DNA from: Circinella umbellata
Taxonomy: Eukaryota > Mucoromycota > Mucoromycetes > Mucorales > Lichtheimiaceae
DNA length: 64,000 nt
Reading direction: 5' to 3'
NCBI GenBank assembly: GCA_025093555.1
Contig: JAIWNF010000014.1
Coordinates: forward strand, 372,001 to 436,000
This document shows positions 1-11,929 of the stretch, in pieces. The position numbers and the translations under genes were made by a program. Each line of letters begins with the position of its first letter. The first letter of the stretch is position 1. A model generated the notes under the pieces. That model was given only the letters and a program-made list of their open reading frames with translations. It made no database searches and was not told where the DNA came from.

Positions 1-1377
1 GTCAAAATAAGACGTTCAAGTTTCATCTCGAAAGAGAAAAAGCTTTACCATCCTTGCCATCCTCACAAGACACTCTTTATGTTGAAAAAGCAGGTGAAAA
101 AGAAATAATCATTCCAAATTCACTACCACCACTCCGCAGCCATCGTCGTCAACGAAATGATCAAAAGAAAGTTATATTACAAAAAACAGCTACTTCGCCA
201 ATGACAACTAAAGAAATACTTTTGTCACCTGCTACCTCTGCTGCTAAAGTGACTATCCCTACTTCAAGAATAAAAGAAATTCCACATCGCAGTCTTTCGC
301 CCGATGGAGCTGAACATGCATTTTCATTATACTTTAATGCAGAGCAAGTACGTCGATATAGTATACAGGCCATGTCGCAGAAAAATGGACAAAGACAACA
401 ACAACAACAACTACAATTACCACAAGACCGGGGAAAACATGCTTATTGTTTGGATTTAAGCAACAAAAACAATGGCACTTGTTGTCTCACGACTGGATAT
501 CCCAATAGTAATAACAGTAACAACAGCGAAGAAACAAAAGCCCTATTAAAAGATGATCAACTGAGCCGCATGACATTAAAACGTCCTTTTGCACCTACAT
601 TGGCTTCAACAGCGGATCGTCACATGAAGAAGTCCAGAACTGAAGCTGCTGCAGCATATGATCGCGTGGACGTCACCGTTGATGATATACTGATTTATGA
701 TCCGGAATGGGTACCTCTTTATGATGTGTTTGACAGAAAGCCTAATGTCCGTCCCACCTACAAAGGTAAAGGTAAAAAATCAACCATATTTTCTTTTTTT
801 TTTGTTCTCCTATTTACCATAGCAATGCGGGTTTATATTAAACGCACATACATTGCTACGACCTCATTGGCTGTGGTATAAATTTATTGTCGTGTGGCAC
901 TTTTATTCTGCGCTAAAACTATTATAATACTTGTCACCGGGTGTAAGAAGTGCGTATGGAGAGAAAGGGTGATAGTGATGGGTGGGATGAATCATTGAGG
1001 AAATAAATTGATACCACTATCACCGCTATTGTTATCATGTATTTCTGACATATTTATATTTCATTTTCTCGCTTTCATCATCACCATCATATACAGCTAA
1101 CTCGCCACTTCAAATTGACCACATGGAATTCTATGATCAACTACATCCTTGTGAAGTTAATATTGCTTCTCAATTACGATTGCAGCCTAAACAGTATTTG
1201 ATGTGTAAACGTTCATTAATCCTCGGTGCCCAAGATTCTTATAAAAACGGTATGCCATTTCGAAAATCAGATGCTCAAAAGCTATGTCGAATTGATGTGA
1301 ACAAGGTCAGCCATTTATGGGCTTTATTTGCACGACTAGGTTGGCTCGAACCGCATACTCCTGTTTATCATCAATAA
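1..1377 (+). CDS. SWIRM-domain protein (Fun19/Laf1-like), 3' part
   Basis: The reading frame is open from the left edge, so the true start lies outside the window. Two exons fit: up to 765, then 1097-1377 (phase 1 junction, donor GTAAAG, acceptor ATACAG). Exon 1 is a low-complexity Ser/Thr/Gln-rich region ending in an acidic segment (DDILIYDPEWVPLYDVFD). Exon 2 encodes a complete SWIRM fold, recognisable from LHPCEVNIASQLRL, YLMCKRSLI, GMPFRKSDAQKLCRIDVNK and the final FARLGWL. Fungal proteins of this shape (S. cerevisiae Fun19 and YOR338W, S. pombe Laf1/Laf2) have one C-terminal SWIRM domain, and the Laf proteins associate with histone deacetylase complexes. A chromatin or transcription role here is inference from the family. 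The frame read through the intron runs to a stop at 881 and encodes a spurious hydrophobic tail. Confidence 0.85.
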
Positions 1378-3144
1378 TAACGAAAAATAACAATGATTTG
1401 AATATAAATTGATTGTTACTATATGTAAATACATTCCCTAAAATAACCAACTGAACTTTTGTTTCGTCGATCCATTTGGTTTTAGAACTTTTTTCTTTAC
1501 TATATCCTATCATCGACCTCTCTCTCTCTCTACCCCTTTCCTCCCTCCCCTTCCTTTTTCACATTAGGCATACCACCCTTTCTTCTTTCTTTGTATCTTT
1601 AAAATAACAGCAGAGATATAGCATACTTCTTCGTGTACAATCCTTCTTAATCCTCCTCGCAAAAAAAATTGAAAAGATCCAATTACACATATACTCTCTT
1701 CTCCTTTTCTTTATGTATATATATATATTATAAAACCTTTTTTATATACACAACGAAAAAAAAAAAAAGCTCATATTCTATATATTTTCTTCTGTATTCT
1801 TTCATTCATTTTCAATCCCACTCTTTTTTTTCTTTGTACTTTTTTTCACCACTAAAAATATCATGCCCTTATGGAAAAAGTAATTCAAGCGTATCAAATG
1901 GATATATTTAGGCCTTTGATTACTTTTATATTTTTTTTTTAACCAAGTTCATTGTGAAACCAAGCCCAGCGAAACAGATTTTGCCATGGCGATTTATTTT
2001 TTTGTCGTCATGAAAATCAGCTCTATTTTTTACTGTCTTTTTTGTGTAACCCAAACAAAATAAATGAACTCTTTGTGAGTTCTGTAGCTTAATGAAGTTG
2101 GGGTCTATAATTATCATAAAGAGGAGAAATTAAGAAAGAAAAAAAAGGGGAATCGAATATGTATAGTGAAGATTTAGATATGCAAAACGTTATTTTGAGT
2201 AGAAAAATGTATGTTACAGATAATCACAATAATGAAAAAGGAAAAGTTTATATTGGAAATTGGCATGAGTATTTTCTTGGCAGCTGTTAAAAGAGTATGG
2301 AGCTGGTGACGAGAGGTAGATCATGGTGCAACCCTGACTATTAGCTGTTTATAATCCCAGTTGGGTACCACAGTCTGGAACTTCTCACAAAAGGGGTAAC
2401 AGGAACACAGCAGCACTTACACAAAAAAATTAGTATTACAACAAAGAGCAAAAAAACGACGATCCATTTTGGTTGTTGTGTGTTAAATGGGGAATGAAAA
2501 TCCACTCCGCTTGAATTAAATCTTTAAACTTGAGCCATAACATTTTTTTTTCCAGTACTTCCGTTGAAATTTGTGTCTGTAGCTCCAGCCTTTCCAGTTT
2601 CTTGATTCTTTTTATTTCGATACACGTTCTTTTTTCGTATGTATAAAATGACACTAGATTAAAGATTTTATATAAAAAGGCGAGATATTTAAAAAAGCTG
2701 AGCTTTTTTTTTGTTTCTCTTTTACTACTTCGTTAACTACTTTGGTAATAAAAAGATGCATACAACTTAAAAAAAGATTAAGGATAAAAAAAGTAATTAG
2801 CTTTTTTCGGGGCCTTGTGTATCCCTCATCGAGAGTTGAAAAATAAATCATAGAGACACAGACACACAACAGAGAAAAGGCAGGAATGAGAGAGAACAAA
2901 AGAGTATAAGCTTGTTCCTTTTTTTTTTCCCTCTTCTTTTTCTTTTCTTTCTTTCACATTCACTCACTCTCTACTACTATTATTACTATTACTGACATTA
3001 TTCTTTTTAATATTATATATTAAACAAATACGATACGGGAATCTTATCTTCCCCTCTCCTTTCTTTCAGATTATATATGAACAATAATATACAGCAACAA
3101 GCCTTCATATTTTCATATCTATACCATCAAACATAAAAATTATC
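1378..3144. other. Intergenic; AT/pyrimidine-rich, one decayed coding relic
   Basis: No intact gene is supported. Long T and TC tracts at about 1510-1560 and 2910-2990 flank the neighbouring genes; the second lies in the leader and promoter region of the mannosyltransferase gene. The only protein-like signal is the broken reading frame at 2159-2517, listed separately. Confidence 0.6.
2159..2517 (+). pseudogene. Decayed protein-coding relic, family unknown
   Basis: From ATG 2159 a 43-codon frame reads MYSEDLDMQNVILSRKMYVT and onward (KGKVYIGNWHEYF) before stopping. The next frame then continues with protein-like text (SWQLLKEYGAGDER, later NPSWVPQSGTSHKRGNRNTA and FWLLCVKWGMKIHSA), interrupted by three in-frame stops. 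Local GC is higher than the flanks. I see no intron of credible length that would join the pieces, so this reads as a mutated copy of a gene or transposon protein. I do not recognise the family. Confidence 0.35.
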
Positions 3145-4492
3145 ATGTCTACTTTTTTACGAGGCAGTCGACGCTTTGTCATCATTATTTCTGTTTTATC
3201 TGCACTTATTATATTTTCGCTATCAACGGTTTCCAATCACTATTCACATACTTCTTGCCACGCAGCAAGGTCCTTGTACTCTGACTCACCATCCGCAACT
3301 TCAAAAGAAGCCGATCACGACCATACTTCATACTATCTTAATCTCAATAGTTTAAACGCCACTGCTAATGCCCGAGATCATAACGAACATATTTTGATAT
3401 TAACACCTCTCATCAAAGGAAGCAGTGTTCACCTCGAACGATTTTTCAACCAACTCGACAAGTCCACATACCCAAACCACCTTATCTCGATTGGTCTTCT
3501 GGCCACCGATTCATCAGACGAAAACGAAAACAAAATCCTTGAGTCTTATGTACGACATTATCAAGGACGGTGGTTTAAACGATTTCATGAAATAAATGTG
3601 TATCAACGTAATTTCGAATTTTTGAATAATGACGAACCATATGACTTGACTATCATGGCACGCGCTCGTAATTTCTTATTGGCCGCTTCATTACGAGATT
3701 TTCATAGCTGGGTTGCTTGGATTGATGTTGATGTTGTCAAATACCCTGCTGCTATTTTTGAAGATTTAATGCGTGCTGATGTGGATGTGATTGTTCCTAA
3801 TTGTTTATTGTATCGAGAAGACAATGCTTTTTGGGGCTATGATCGAAATAATTGGGCTGAAACGGATTATTCATTGGAAATGCAGAAATGGGTGGGGAAG
3901 GATTATATTTTGATGGAAGGTAAAAGACAATATAAACCAGAATGAACTATTTTTGGTGATGATCCACACTGTTGCAACAAAAAAACTAAGCCCTATATTT
4001 TTTAAATTTTGATTTTTAGGATCTGGCCGTACTTTGGTAAGAAAATATAGTTCATTTTCTCCTTTGTGGGATCAGCCCACACCTATACAATCATAGCAAA
4101 TGACTTAGCCCCCCCCCCTAAAAAAAAGTTACCATCCCCGCCAACACAAAAATCATCCCCATCTGGGAAGATCTTTTTCTTTGTTCCCTTGCTAAAGAAA
4201 ATAACTCATATACTAATATCTTTATTGTTTTAATATATAGTTGGTGGATATGCCAACCCATATGGGTGTACATCATAAAGTACCTCTGGATGGTGTAGGT
4301 GCAACATTTACATTAGTTAAATCGCACGTTCATCGTGAAGGTGCCAACTTCCCACCTTTTGTATATCAACATCAAGTCGAAGCCGAAGCATTTGGTAAAG
4401 TTGCTAACGCAATGGGATTTTCGGTCTATGGTCTACCTGGCTACACGGTATATCATGCAGAAAGGAAGCAACTCCATGACAACAATCAATAA
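3145..4492 (+). CDS. Golgi mannosyltransferase, Anp1/Mnn9/Van1 family (GT62)
   Basis: Three exons (3145-3919, 4020-4036, 4241-4492) give 347 aa; the middle exon is only 17 nt and restores the frame exactly. Residues 11-29 form a hydrophobic signal anchor, as expected of a type II Golgi glycosyltransferase. The catalytic domain contains the DVD triad (residues 194-196, in WIDVDVVKYPAAIFEDL), followed by DVIVPNCLLYRE, NNWAETDYSLEMQK, PLDGVGATFTLVKSHVHREG and FPPFVYQHQVEAEAFGKVA, which is the classic Anp1-family block order. Family members work in mannan-polymerase complexes that extend alpha-1,6-mannose backbones on N-glycans using GDP-mannose. The start is the first ATG after a pyrimidine-rich leader and precedes the anchor directly. 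Which of the three yeast paralogues it equals cannot be decided. Confidence 0.93.
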
Positions 4493-5003
4493 TACTAATT
4501 AATTACGGTAACAACACCATTCTTCCTCGGAAAGAAAAACGAAAAATATTCTCCTTCTCTCTTTCTCTATTAATAATTTCATTCCCTTTTTTTTTGTGTA
4601 AAGTCTCATATTTTCTTTCTTCCCTTTTGCTATCTGCTCTTTTCTTTAATCTTTTTCCACATGTCATTTTTAGTCTTCTAGATTTTTTTTTTTGCTCTCT
4701 TCCTTAATCTGCATTATTTTTTTTCTTTCTTCTTTTTGCGTATATCTGTACAGTTTCTTTTTTTCTTTTTGATCAAGAAAAAAAACATCTCACAAAAAAA
4801 AAAAAACAAAGTTATATATTATTTTAATTCCCTTCCTCCACTTTTTTTTCTAAAAAGAATCCTCCTTATATATATATACATATATTCATATATTTATGTA
4901 TACGCGGACGTGGTGTGTGTAATACGTAAAGCTTGCTGAATGATAAGTTTATTTTTTGTACCTTTTTTTTCGTGTTTGTATAATATATTTATCTATAATT
5001 TAA
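4493..5003. other. Intergenic between convergent genes; T-rich
   Basis: This is the shared 3' region of the mannosyltransferase (+) and the complex I subunit gene (-). It consists of poly-T and poly-A tracts and a TA-rich stretch at about 4868-4900. No coding signal was seen. Confidence 0.7.
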
Positions 5004-6190
5004 TTACAAATCCGAGCGAACCTTGAAGCCAGGACCATAGGGTTCTTCATTCAAAGTGGTGTATACACCAGGAGCAGGTTCACAAGTATGACGACCGGAT
5101 TGAGGACCAGCCTTGATAGGCTTACCATCTTGCAAGTTATCCAAAAGCTTCTTGGTGGTTTCAGGAGTAAGATCCTCCTACAGAAACGAAATTAAAAAAA
5201 ATCATGCATTACTATTATATTCTATATTATCTTATAGACATCCATACACCATGCACAACCCGTCTGATGACAACCATTATCCCGCCCTTTTTAATATATT
5301 TGCATATAACTTACATAGTAATCATCATTGATAGCCATAACAGGAGCATTTACACAGGCACCAGCACATTCCACTTCGACCAAAGTGAACAAACCATCCT
5401 TGGTGGTTTCACCAGGTTGAATTTTAAGTTGTTCGGTGATAGTATCCAAAATCTTGGTCGAGCCGCAACCACCCAATTGACAAGGAGTAGTTGTGCAAAG
5501 TTGCAAAAAGTATTTGCCTACAGGTTGTCTGTAATTATCCAATTCTTTTGTTAATAATGATTAATTATAATATTCCATTTTGTTGATTTTTAAGGGAACA
5601 ACGGATTGATGTGTTTGAGTTCGTCGTTGTTGGTATTATTATTATTATTATTGTTGTGTGTTGCTGGTGGTAGAATGTGGTTTGCTGAAAGGTCCCTTTT
5701 AATTGAAATATATGAATATTTACCTGTTATACATGGTATAAAAAGTAGCCACTTCATAAACACGCATGGGTGGTACTTCAAGCAAACGAGCGACTTCGTT
5801 CATGACCGAAAGAGATGTGAAACCGTGTTGTCTTTGACCAAGATCCAAAAGAGGCATGATGGCTGCCTTCTTGTATTGAGGTGGATACTTCTTTACGATT
5901 TCCTCAATGCGCTTCTTATTTTCCGTATTGAATTCGAATGGAATCTTAGCATTGTTATCGGGTGTATCACGGTGCTATATAATGTGTTTCAATAAATTTC
6001 ACATTTTTTTTTTTAGATTTTCATATGTTTATTCATTCCTTGTTATTGTTTATTTTTGAATCAAAAGAATTACCACAAAGAGCGCGTCGGACTTGCTTGC
6101 TGGCGAAGCATGAATGGCGCGCCGAGGAACGATAGATCGACGGATTGTGGACGATGCTGCCTGTCGAACGAGGACGCGTACGGAGTTCAT
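5004..6190 (-). CDS. NDUFV2: NADH:ubiquinone oxidoreductase 24 kDa subunit (complex I, NDUFV2/NuoE)
   Basis: Four exons on the minus strand (6190-6074, 5974-5724, 5528-5315, 5177-5004) give 251 aa with all intron phases matching. The product begins with an Arg/Ser-rich, acid-free mitochondrial presequence ([20 protein letters not shown]), then SDALFVHRDTPDN, a hallmark start of the mature subunit. The thioredoxin-like domain carries the four [2Fe-2S] ligands as CTTTPC and CAGAC, in the normal C-x4-C and C-x3-C spacing. The tail ends with [10 protein letters not shown] and [11 protein letters not shown], typical of fungal and mitochondrial orthologues. It forms part of the NADH-oxidising module in the matrix arm. 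The ATG at 6190 was chosen because it alone gives the presequence in the correct frame; a longer open frame through 6362 is in another phase and is a shadow. Confidence 0.96.
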
Positions 6191-7431
6191 GTGGAATAAG
6201 GGAGAGGGGGGGTTTGGAGATGTGTAGTGGAGCTGGAAGGAAAAAAAAATCGAAATAGCTCTTCTTCTGTTTAGGCGCCATACCTGTCGGTGCTAGGGTG
6301 ACCTGTGACGGCTTATATAACCGGACAGGCGCCGGAATTTTTTTTTTATTCCTCTCTTTCATGCACCATAGTTGATTTTGTATAAGTATTATCTTTGACC
6401 CTTATCTTTACAGACTATAGCTGATTCCAGTGATGGAAATAAAAGACCACAGATACTATTTGTAAAGAAACGGAGGTAGTCACTTATATTTTTTTTTTAT
6501 TTATAGGATACTAAATAGCTATCGTACGTTCTCATCTACAATCCACCAACCTCGGTTATTCGAAAACATACCTCAACTGAACGCTTTAAAACGTAAAATT
6601 ATGCACTACCCAACGTATATGCGCTCTTGGACATGATCCATATATGGAATAATTTTACTTCTTATGTATACCAGCTTACATTGCTATATGATAAAAGTGT
6701 TATGCATACTCTTTTGATAAATTTATTGAAAATAAAATTTGTACTATGTAGTCAAGTAAAAGTAAATTTGCGATTGTGTATAAAGTTATATCTGTTGTCT
6801 TCTTTTTAGTACTGTGTGTCCAATAATAGTGTAAGTGATATTCATAACACAATATTCAAATATGCACTAAACAATTGCACTGGGAGTTTATATTTTTATT
6901 AAGTCAAAGCATAGGACATGGATGTAATATTATCAATTACGTACTGTATTCAGTAAAACAAATCCTTGTTCTACTACTTTGTAATATATTCGCGAGGCTG
7001 TAGTGGACTACATACAAAAGTCAAAGCTACCAACTATCAATGTGCTTGTTGCCAAATAAATGTTGATACATCATTATCACAAAATCACTTTTTTTTTTTT
7101 ACCTATTTTAAACAATGTATTATTTATTATAACAAAAAGTAATTTCATATGTTGACCGGAGCATACATATGTTATCATTAATCGAAATATTTGTCAAAGT
7201 TTATATGTGATATATTAAAAAAAATGTGTACTGAGAAATTATAAAAAAAAATGCTATCTAATTGGTATAAAAGCTGTTTGGATATAGAAAAGAAAATGTG
7301 TATGTATCAAAAATTTGTTTGTTTGTTGCATATTAAAATTTAAAAAGGTATGTATATATTAAAAAATTAAAATTGTATACAATTCTCTTCCCATCAAGGG
7401 AGGAATATATATTTCGAGCAAGCATCCCTGG
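6191..7431. other. Intergenic
   Basis: Contains the promoter of the complex I gene and the 3' flank of the zinc-finger gene. From about 6400 to 7370 it is plain AT-rich DNA with short poly-A/T runs. No conserved coding signal on either strand. Confidence 0.6.
6313..6320 (-). promoter_or_regulatory. TATA-like box of the complex I 24 kDa gene
   Basis: On the minus strand a TTATATAAG motif lies about 125 bp upstream of the start codon at 6190, in a locally GC-richer stretch. Position and match are good for a core promoter element; there is no transcript evidence. Confidence 0.45.
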
Positions 7432-9040
7432 TTATTCATTGAGTCTAGAAAGCATGTTTCGTATACATGTTTTGTTTCCTCGATGCTTTTTTCTTGTATC
7501 TGATCTTTTAAAACGCTTGCCACAAAGATCACACTGGTACAAGAGAAGTTCTCTGTGTACAGAGTCCTCGTGTCTCTTTCGGTCACGGCTACGCGAAAAA
7601 CTATTCCCACAAATCCCACAACATTTTTCTGATTCTATTGAGATCTGTGAATTTATTGTTCCTGATGGCGACGCTGCTGATAAAGACCACGATAGATCAG
7701 TAGGGCTTATCCGTCGTCGTTTGTGAGCCTCTTCATCATTAGCAGATGATAAAGAGCCGAGTGGCTTTTGATTTCTGGCACTCCAAAAAGAAGAAGAAAA
7801 TTCTTGCGAATTATGTTCAACATAATCATCGCTGTTTTTGTCAGTGTTTTCAACTTCTTGTTCATCAATGAAGTAAGGTAAATATGATAACTAATATAAG
7901 ACAGAATTAATATATTCGAATTAGTATCACGTGTTAAAAAAAACGACGGTTGATTTGAACTAAAAGGTTAGTTATAACATACATCATTTTCACACTGGAG
8001 TATTTCAGAAGGACATGTCGCATCCTTTTCGCTAACTATATTCAAAGGTTCTACTGAAGCTGGTGCAGAGTCACTGTTTGCGGAATAGATGTTATTTGTG
8101 GATTGTTTGTTGTCGTCATGAAATGTAAAGAAGAGTTGATTATGCGGAGTAACATCTTGAGGGTCTTCTTTGTTATATCCCAGATCACTACCATAGTTAT
8201 CTGATGGTTGCTTTTATAAATTATACAGAATAATGCGGGAACCGAAAAAAGGGGTTGATTTTTTGATTAGAAAATAGTTGCATGAATTTCCCAAGTATTG
8301 ACATTTTTTTTTGTATATATAACAATAGTAGTCACGTGTATGATTAAACGAATTAACGGGATGAGCCACCAAAAAATCCAATTATACGAAGAAAAGACTA
8401 AAACAGACAATGATACTAATAAACTAAAAGAAAAGAAGCGCGCAAAAGAAGTATTGACATTTACCTGTGTGGTGGAAATATGATCCGTGACTGTGTCTAT
8501 CGATGAATTTTGTCTTAGTTGGCCGTTATCAAAAAGTTCGCTTTGTCCTGCAATTGACATTGACGATGACATATTTGTCGTAATATGGTTCATTTTATCA
8601 TCAGCACTTGAACATGGCGATCCACCACCACCAAAGCAATTTGACGCTGTAGCAGGCGTAGGTAAGAATGAGTTTCCAATAGGAAAAGGTGAAAACTGTG
8701 TAATTGATGAAGAAGTTGACGCCAGCGTTGAATAGGAAGAATTACCCCCTTCTTCGTTTTCTCTCCATAAGGATCCATAATAATAGGAGTGGTTAGCATT
8801 AGGCGGTATAGTTCGTTTTGGTATCAATAAAATCGGTGTCGATGATCCATTTTCTATTTTATCGAAACATTGGCTCTGATCAGCATTATTGATAATATTT
8901 GTGGTGGTTAAATTTCGATGAGGGAGACAATATTCAACTCGCTGTTGATGTTGATTCGGTGAGACGACAGATTGAGACGTTGACACACCTCCAGCACGCG
9001 GTAGAGTTGTGAAAAAGGAAAATAAATTTTGAATATTCAT
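7432..9040 (-). CDS. C2H2 zinc-finger protein, probable transcription factor
   Basis: Three exons (9040-8465, 8210-7983, 7890-7432), all joined in phase 0, give 420 aa. The N-terminal 350 residues are Ser/Asn/Thr-rich and low in complexity, as in many fungal regulators. A basic stretch (EEAHKRRRISPT) precedes two C-terminal fingers. Finger 1 is C359-x2-C362-x12-H375-x4-H380. Finger 2 is C388-x2-C391-x12-H404-x5-C410, a C2HC variant. The protein stops 10 residues later. Tandem C-terminal fingers of this kind bind DNA in many fungal factors; no specific orthologue is recognised. The first two introns lack strong pyrimidine tracts, and the acceptor at 8211 was chosen because it keeps phase. Confidence 0.8.
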
Positions 9041-11095
9041 TGTTTTCTTGTTTACTTATAGTGAGAAATAATGAGAAAGATAAACAAAAACGAAAACGAT
9101 GATCTTTACGTAAATTCACCTTTCTTTTAAAAAAGTTGTAAGAAGTACAGGTGATCAATTTTTTTGTTATGTGATATTTATTATGGCACTGTTATAACCT
9201 TTAAGTACATCAGTGTGAGAAGGGAATTGTATTTATATGTGCTCTTTTTTCCTTCATAAAATAGTATTTTATGAACCAATTAGGGATCCAATGCCGCGCC
9301 GCTTGTTTGTTTATATGCCTCCGTAGCCATTTACTTTCCAAATACATCCCTGGTTTCTTTCTTTAGATATTGTGTAACAGAAAGCTTTTCCACATGATTA
9401 GGTCTTGGGCGGTCAATTTGATCCATCATCAATAAGATTTATACTGGAGCAATAGTTATGCTCCAAGTAGAAGTTCAGAATTTTAATGAAAAAGGGATAA
9501 TAATAAGCGTTGCTAATGCTCAATATGTAGCAGCGATTATTTATCGTCAACGAAAACTTGACATATTCATTATCAGAAAGTCAACATAAAACCGTACTTG
9601 GACTTTATTTTATACAAATGAAAGCGTCATCTTTTGTCTATGATAAATGGGTACATTGATACCAGACCTCATTACGAAAAAGTAATAGCAGAATGTATAG
9701 ACATTACAGCTATAGCTACATCGAATGAAAGTTAATAACTTGTTATAGAAAGATTAGAAAAGCATACAGATTGCCACACAATTTTACTTAGGCGATGTAA
9801 AAGTTATAAGCTTTGATTGGAAAGTGGCCAAGTTTATTATCTTATTTTAAGCAATACTTACATGATAGCGACATAACGGGTCCCATGGTACACGTAGGCT
9901 AATTGTTCTTTATTAGATTTTTGTAAGGAAGCTTTACCGAATAATTAGAAGCTCACATCAGGTGCTGTTGATGTGCAATGAATATTTAAGGAAATGCGGC
10001 ATAATCTCGAAAAGAAAGAGACGAGTGTAAAAGTGCTACTTCTGTGACATCTCGCTATTATACCAAACCGTTTTCAAAGATGGTGAACCTTATTACTATC
10101 GGGGAGATCGGGTTTGGCTCCATATATTTCGCTCACATGTATAGTGGTAGATTAAGTAAATTTTATCTTGTATTCTTATGTCGACCAAGTTATCATTGTC
10201 GAATCAAATGATATACGTGTCTTGTATATTATCCGATCATCAGGTACACAACGTGTTAAATATTATGTACCACTCACATTTTTTTTAAACAATGACTCTC
10301 ATTTGTAGTATTTTTTTTTTCTCTGCGTGACAGCGATCTGGACGGTAGCCACGCTAGACGAATATGATCTTCATTATTGTAACCATTTTCTTTAAACAGA
10401 TTCTATTCAATCAGACCTTCTCCCCTGAGGTTTTCTTCGATTGATGGCATTATTAAAATAAAGAGGATTATATACTGTTTAATACATGGTTTTTCCCCAT
10501 CTCTATGGTAGTACATTTCTTATATCATATGAGCAGACAACAACACTACTATTTACAAAAATTACGGCGCACAGTACACATTATACAAAAGTAAAACAAA
10601 AAAAAAAAGCATGTTGTACACCACATGCAATAAACGGTAATGGGTGACAACTATATTTATTTTTGACGAGTTTTTGAAAGAGTCGTTTTGAGATTGAAAG
10701 GAAGAAAACAAATAAATTAATAACAACCAACAAATAATGGTAGTTATTTGAAATTAATTATTGTTCAACGGCATGAATATATCGGAGTGCACTAACCATC
10801 CAAGAATATCTATACGCCTCACCAATTTTTATTTTGCTTTGTACGCCTAAATTTGGGCTTATTTTTTTTAGTGAATAATATAGCAACAACGTGGATGATT
10901 ATTATATTTGTACTTTTTTTTTACGTTATCAATATATAATCAGCATAAAACAAGACAATTACGTACATCAGATGATAAGTGCTGCGCAATCTTTATATTG
11001 TAGTACGTCGTAGCAACAGATCAATTATAGTAAAAAAAATTCCCATAGCGAATATTTTCTTGGCGTATCATTAAACCAACACAGGTTACATGTCA
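9041..11095. other. Repeat-rich intergenic DNA
   Basis: No intact gene. Contains a decayed gypsy-like integrase end at about 9990-10310 (listed separately) and a small hairpin at 9443-9468. The remainder is AT-rich and unassigned; parts of 9400-9980 may belong to the same relic but are too degraded to read. Confidence 0.5.
9990..10310 (+). mobile_element. Relic of Ty3/gypsy-like integrase C-terminus
   Basis: A frame from about 10075 reads FKDGEPYYYRGDRVWLHIFR, closely resembling the 'xxGDxVWLHxxR' segment after the core of gypsy-type integrases. After several stops and frame changes, protein-like text resumes as VIIVESNDIR and IIRSSGTQRVKYYVPLTFF, matching the following small beta-barrel region. 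There are many stops, and no LTRs could be assigned. This is a dead fragment. Confidence 0.45.
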
Positions 11096-11399
11096 CACAT
11101 CAAAAAAAATGTGTTGTGGATCTCGGTGGATTGCAGGTAAATCCCCGTTCAGTGGATTGACGGTAGATATGACCATTTACCTGCACGGCACGATACGGAG
11201 ATTTACGTAGATTTACGGAGAAGTACGTTAGAGTACGGAAGAAAACCGAGAACCACCAGAGTTAAAATAACAGCCATAATCATTACAGAGACTCCAATTT
11301 CCCATTCAACTATTTTTTTAGAATTCAAAATCATCGAATACATAAGCGATAGATAGATAAATGATGACATACAGTACTTTATTTATAGAAATACACGAT

Positions 11400-11690
11400 A
11401 TTTTAAACTTAATGATGGTTAAGATGTAAACTCGAATAATGGTACGATATAGAATTGAATATAAAATGAATGATACTACAATATAAAATTGAATAATAAT
11501 AATAAGACGATATAAAAAAAATTGAATAATATGATATATAAGCTTGAGAAATAATAATAGCAAGATGATGTAAACTTGATGAATAAATGGATATAAACTT
11601 GAGGAATAATAATAACACGATGTAGACTTGAGTAATTATAATTCGATATAAACTTAATGGATAATAATCTGATGTAAACAACTTAAATAT
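11400..11690. repeat. Degenerate AT-rich minisatellite
   Basis: Repeated units of the form GATATAAACTTGAATAATAA, with variants GATGTAAACTTGA and GATATAAAATTGAA, recur about every 22-35 bp across the stretch. It lies inside the 2.36-kb element, and the reading frames through it are repeat artefacts. Confidence 0.7.
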
Positions 11691-11929
11691 GATAATATAT
11701 AAAAAATGGTTTAGCTTGTGATCTGTAATTTTTGTTATAGGGAAAAAATGGGAGTTAGAGTTCTGATTTCGATCGTTTACTCCTCAATGACATTTATGAC
11801 AAATGATTTGTTACCTTTAATGACCTCTTAAACTATCATCATCATTGTCGCGTTCTACTTGTAATATACTATGAAAGTTATCAGTATCTATGAATACATC
11901 TATGTAAAATAAAAATGAAATGTATATAT

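Noticed and set aside
6033..6362. 109-codon minus-strand frame covering the complex I gene start
   Set aside because: The phase that continues into HRDTPDN is different, and only that phase gives a presequence and a clean junction, so this frame is a shadow.
7359..7726. Frames on both strands over the zinc-finger exon
   Set aside because: They overlap the C2H2 fingers in other phases; the cysteine/histidine spacing identifies the true frame.
11318..11681. Minus-strand frames rich in Tyr, Ile and Ser
   Set aside because: They are translations of the AT-rich minisatellite.
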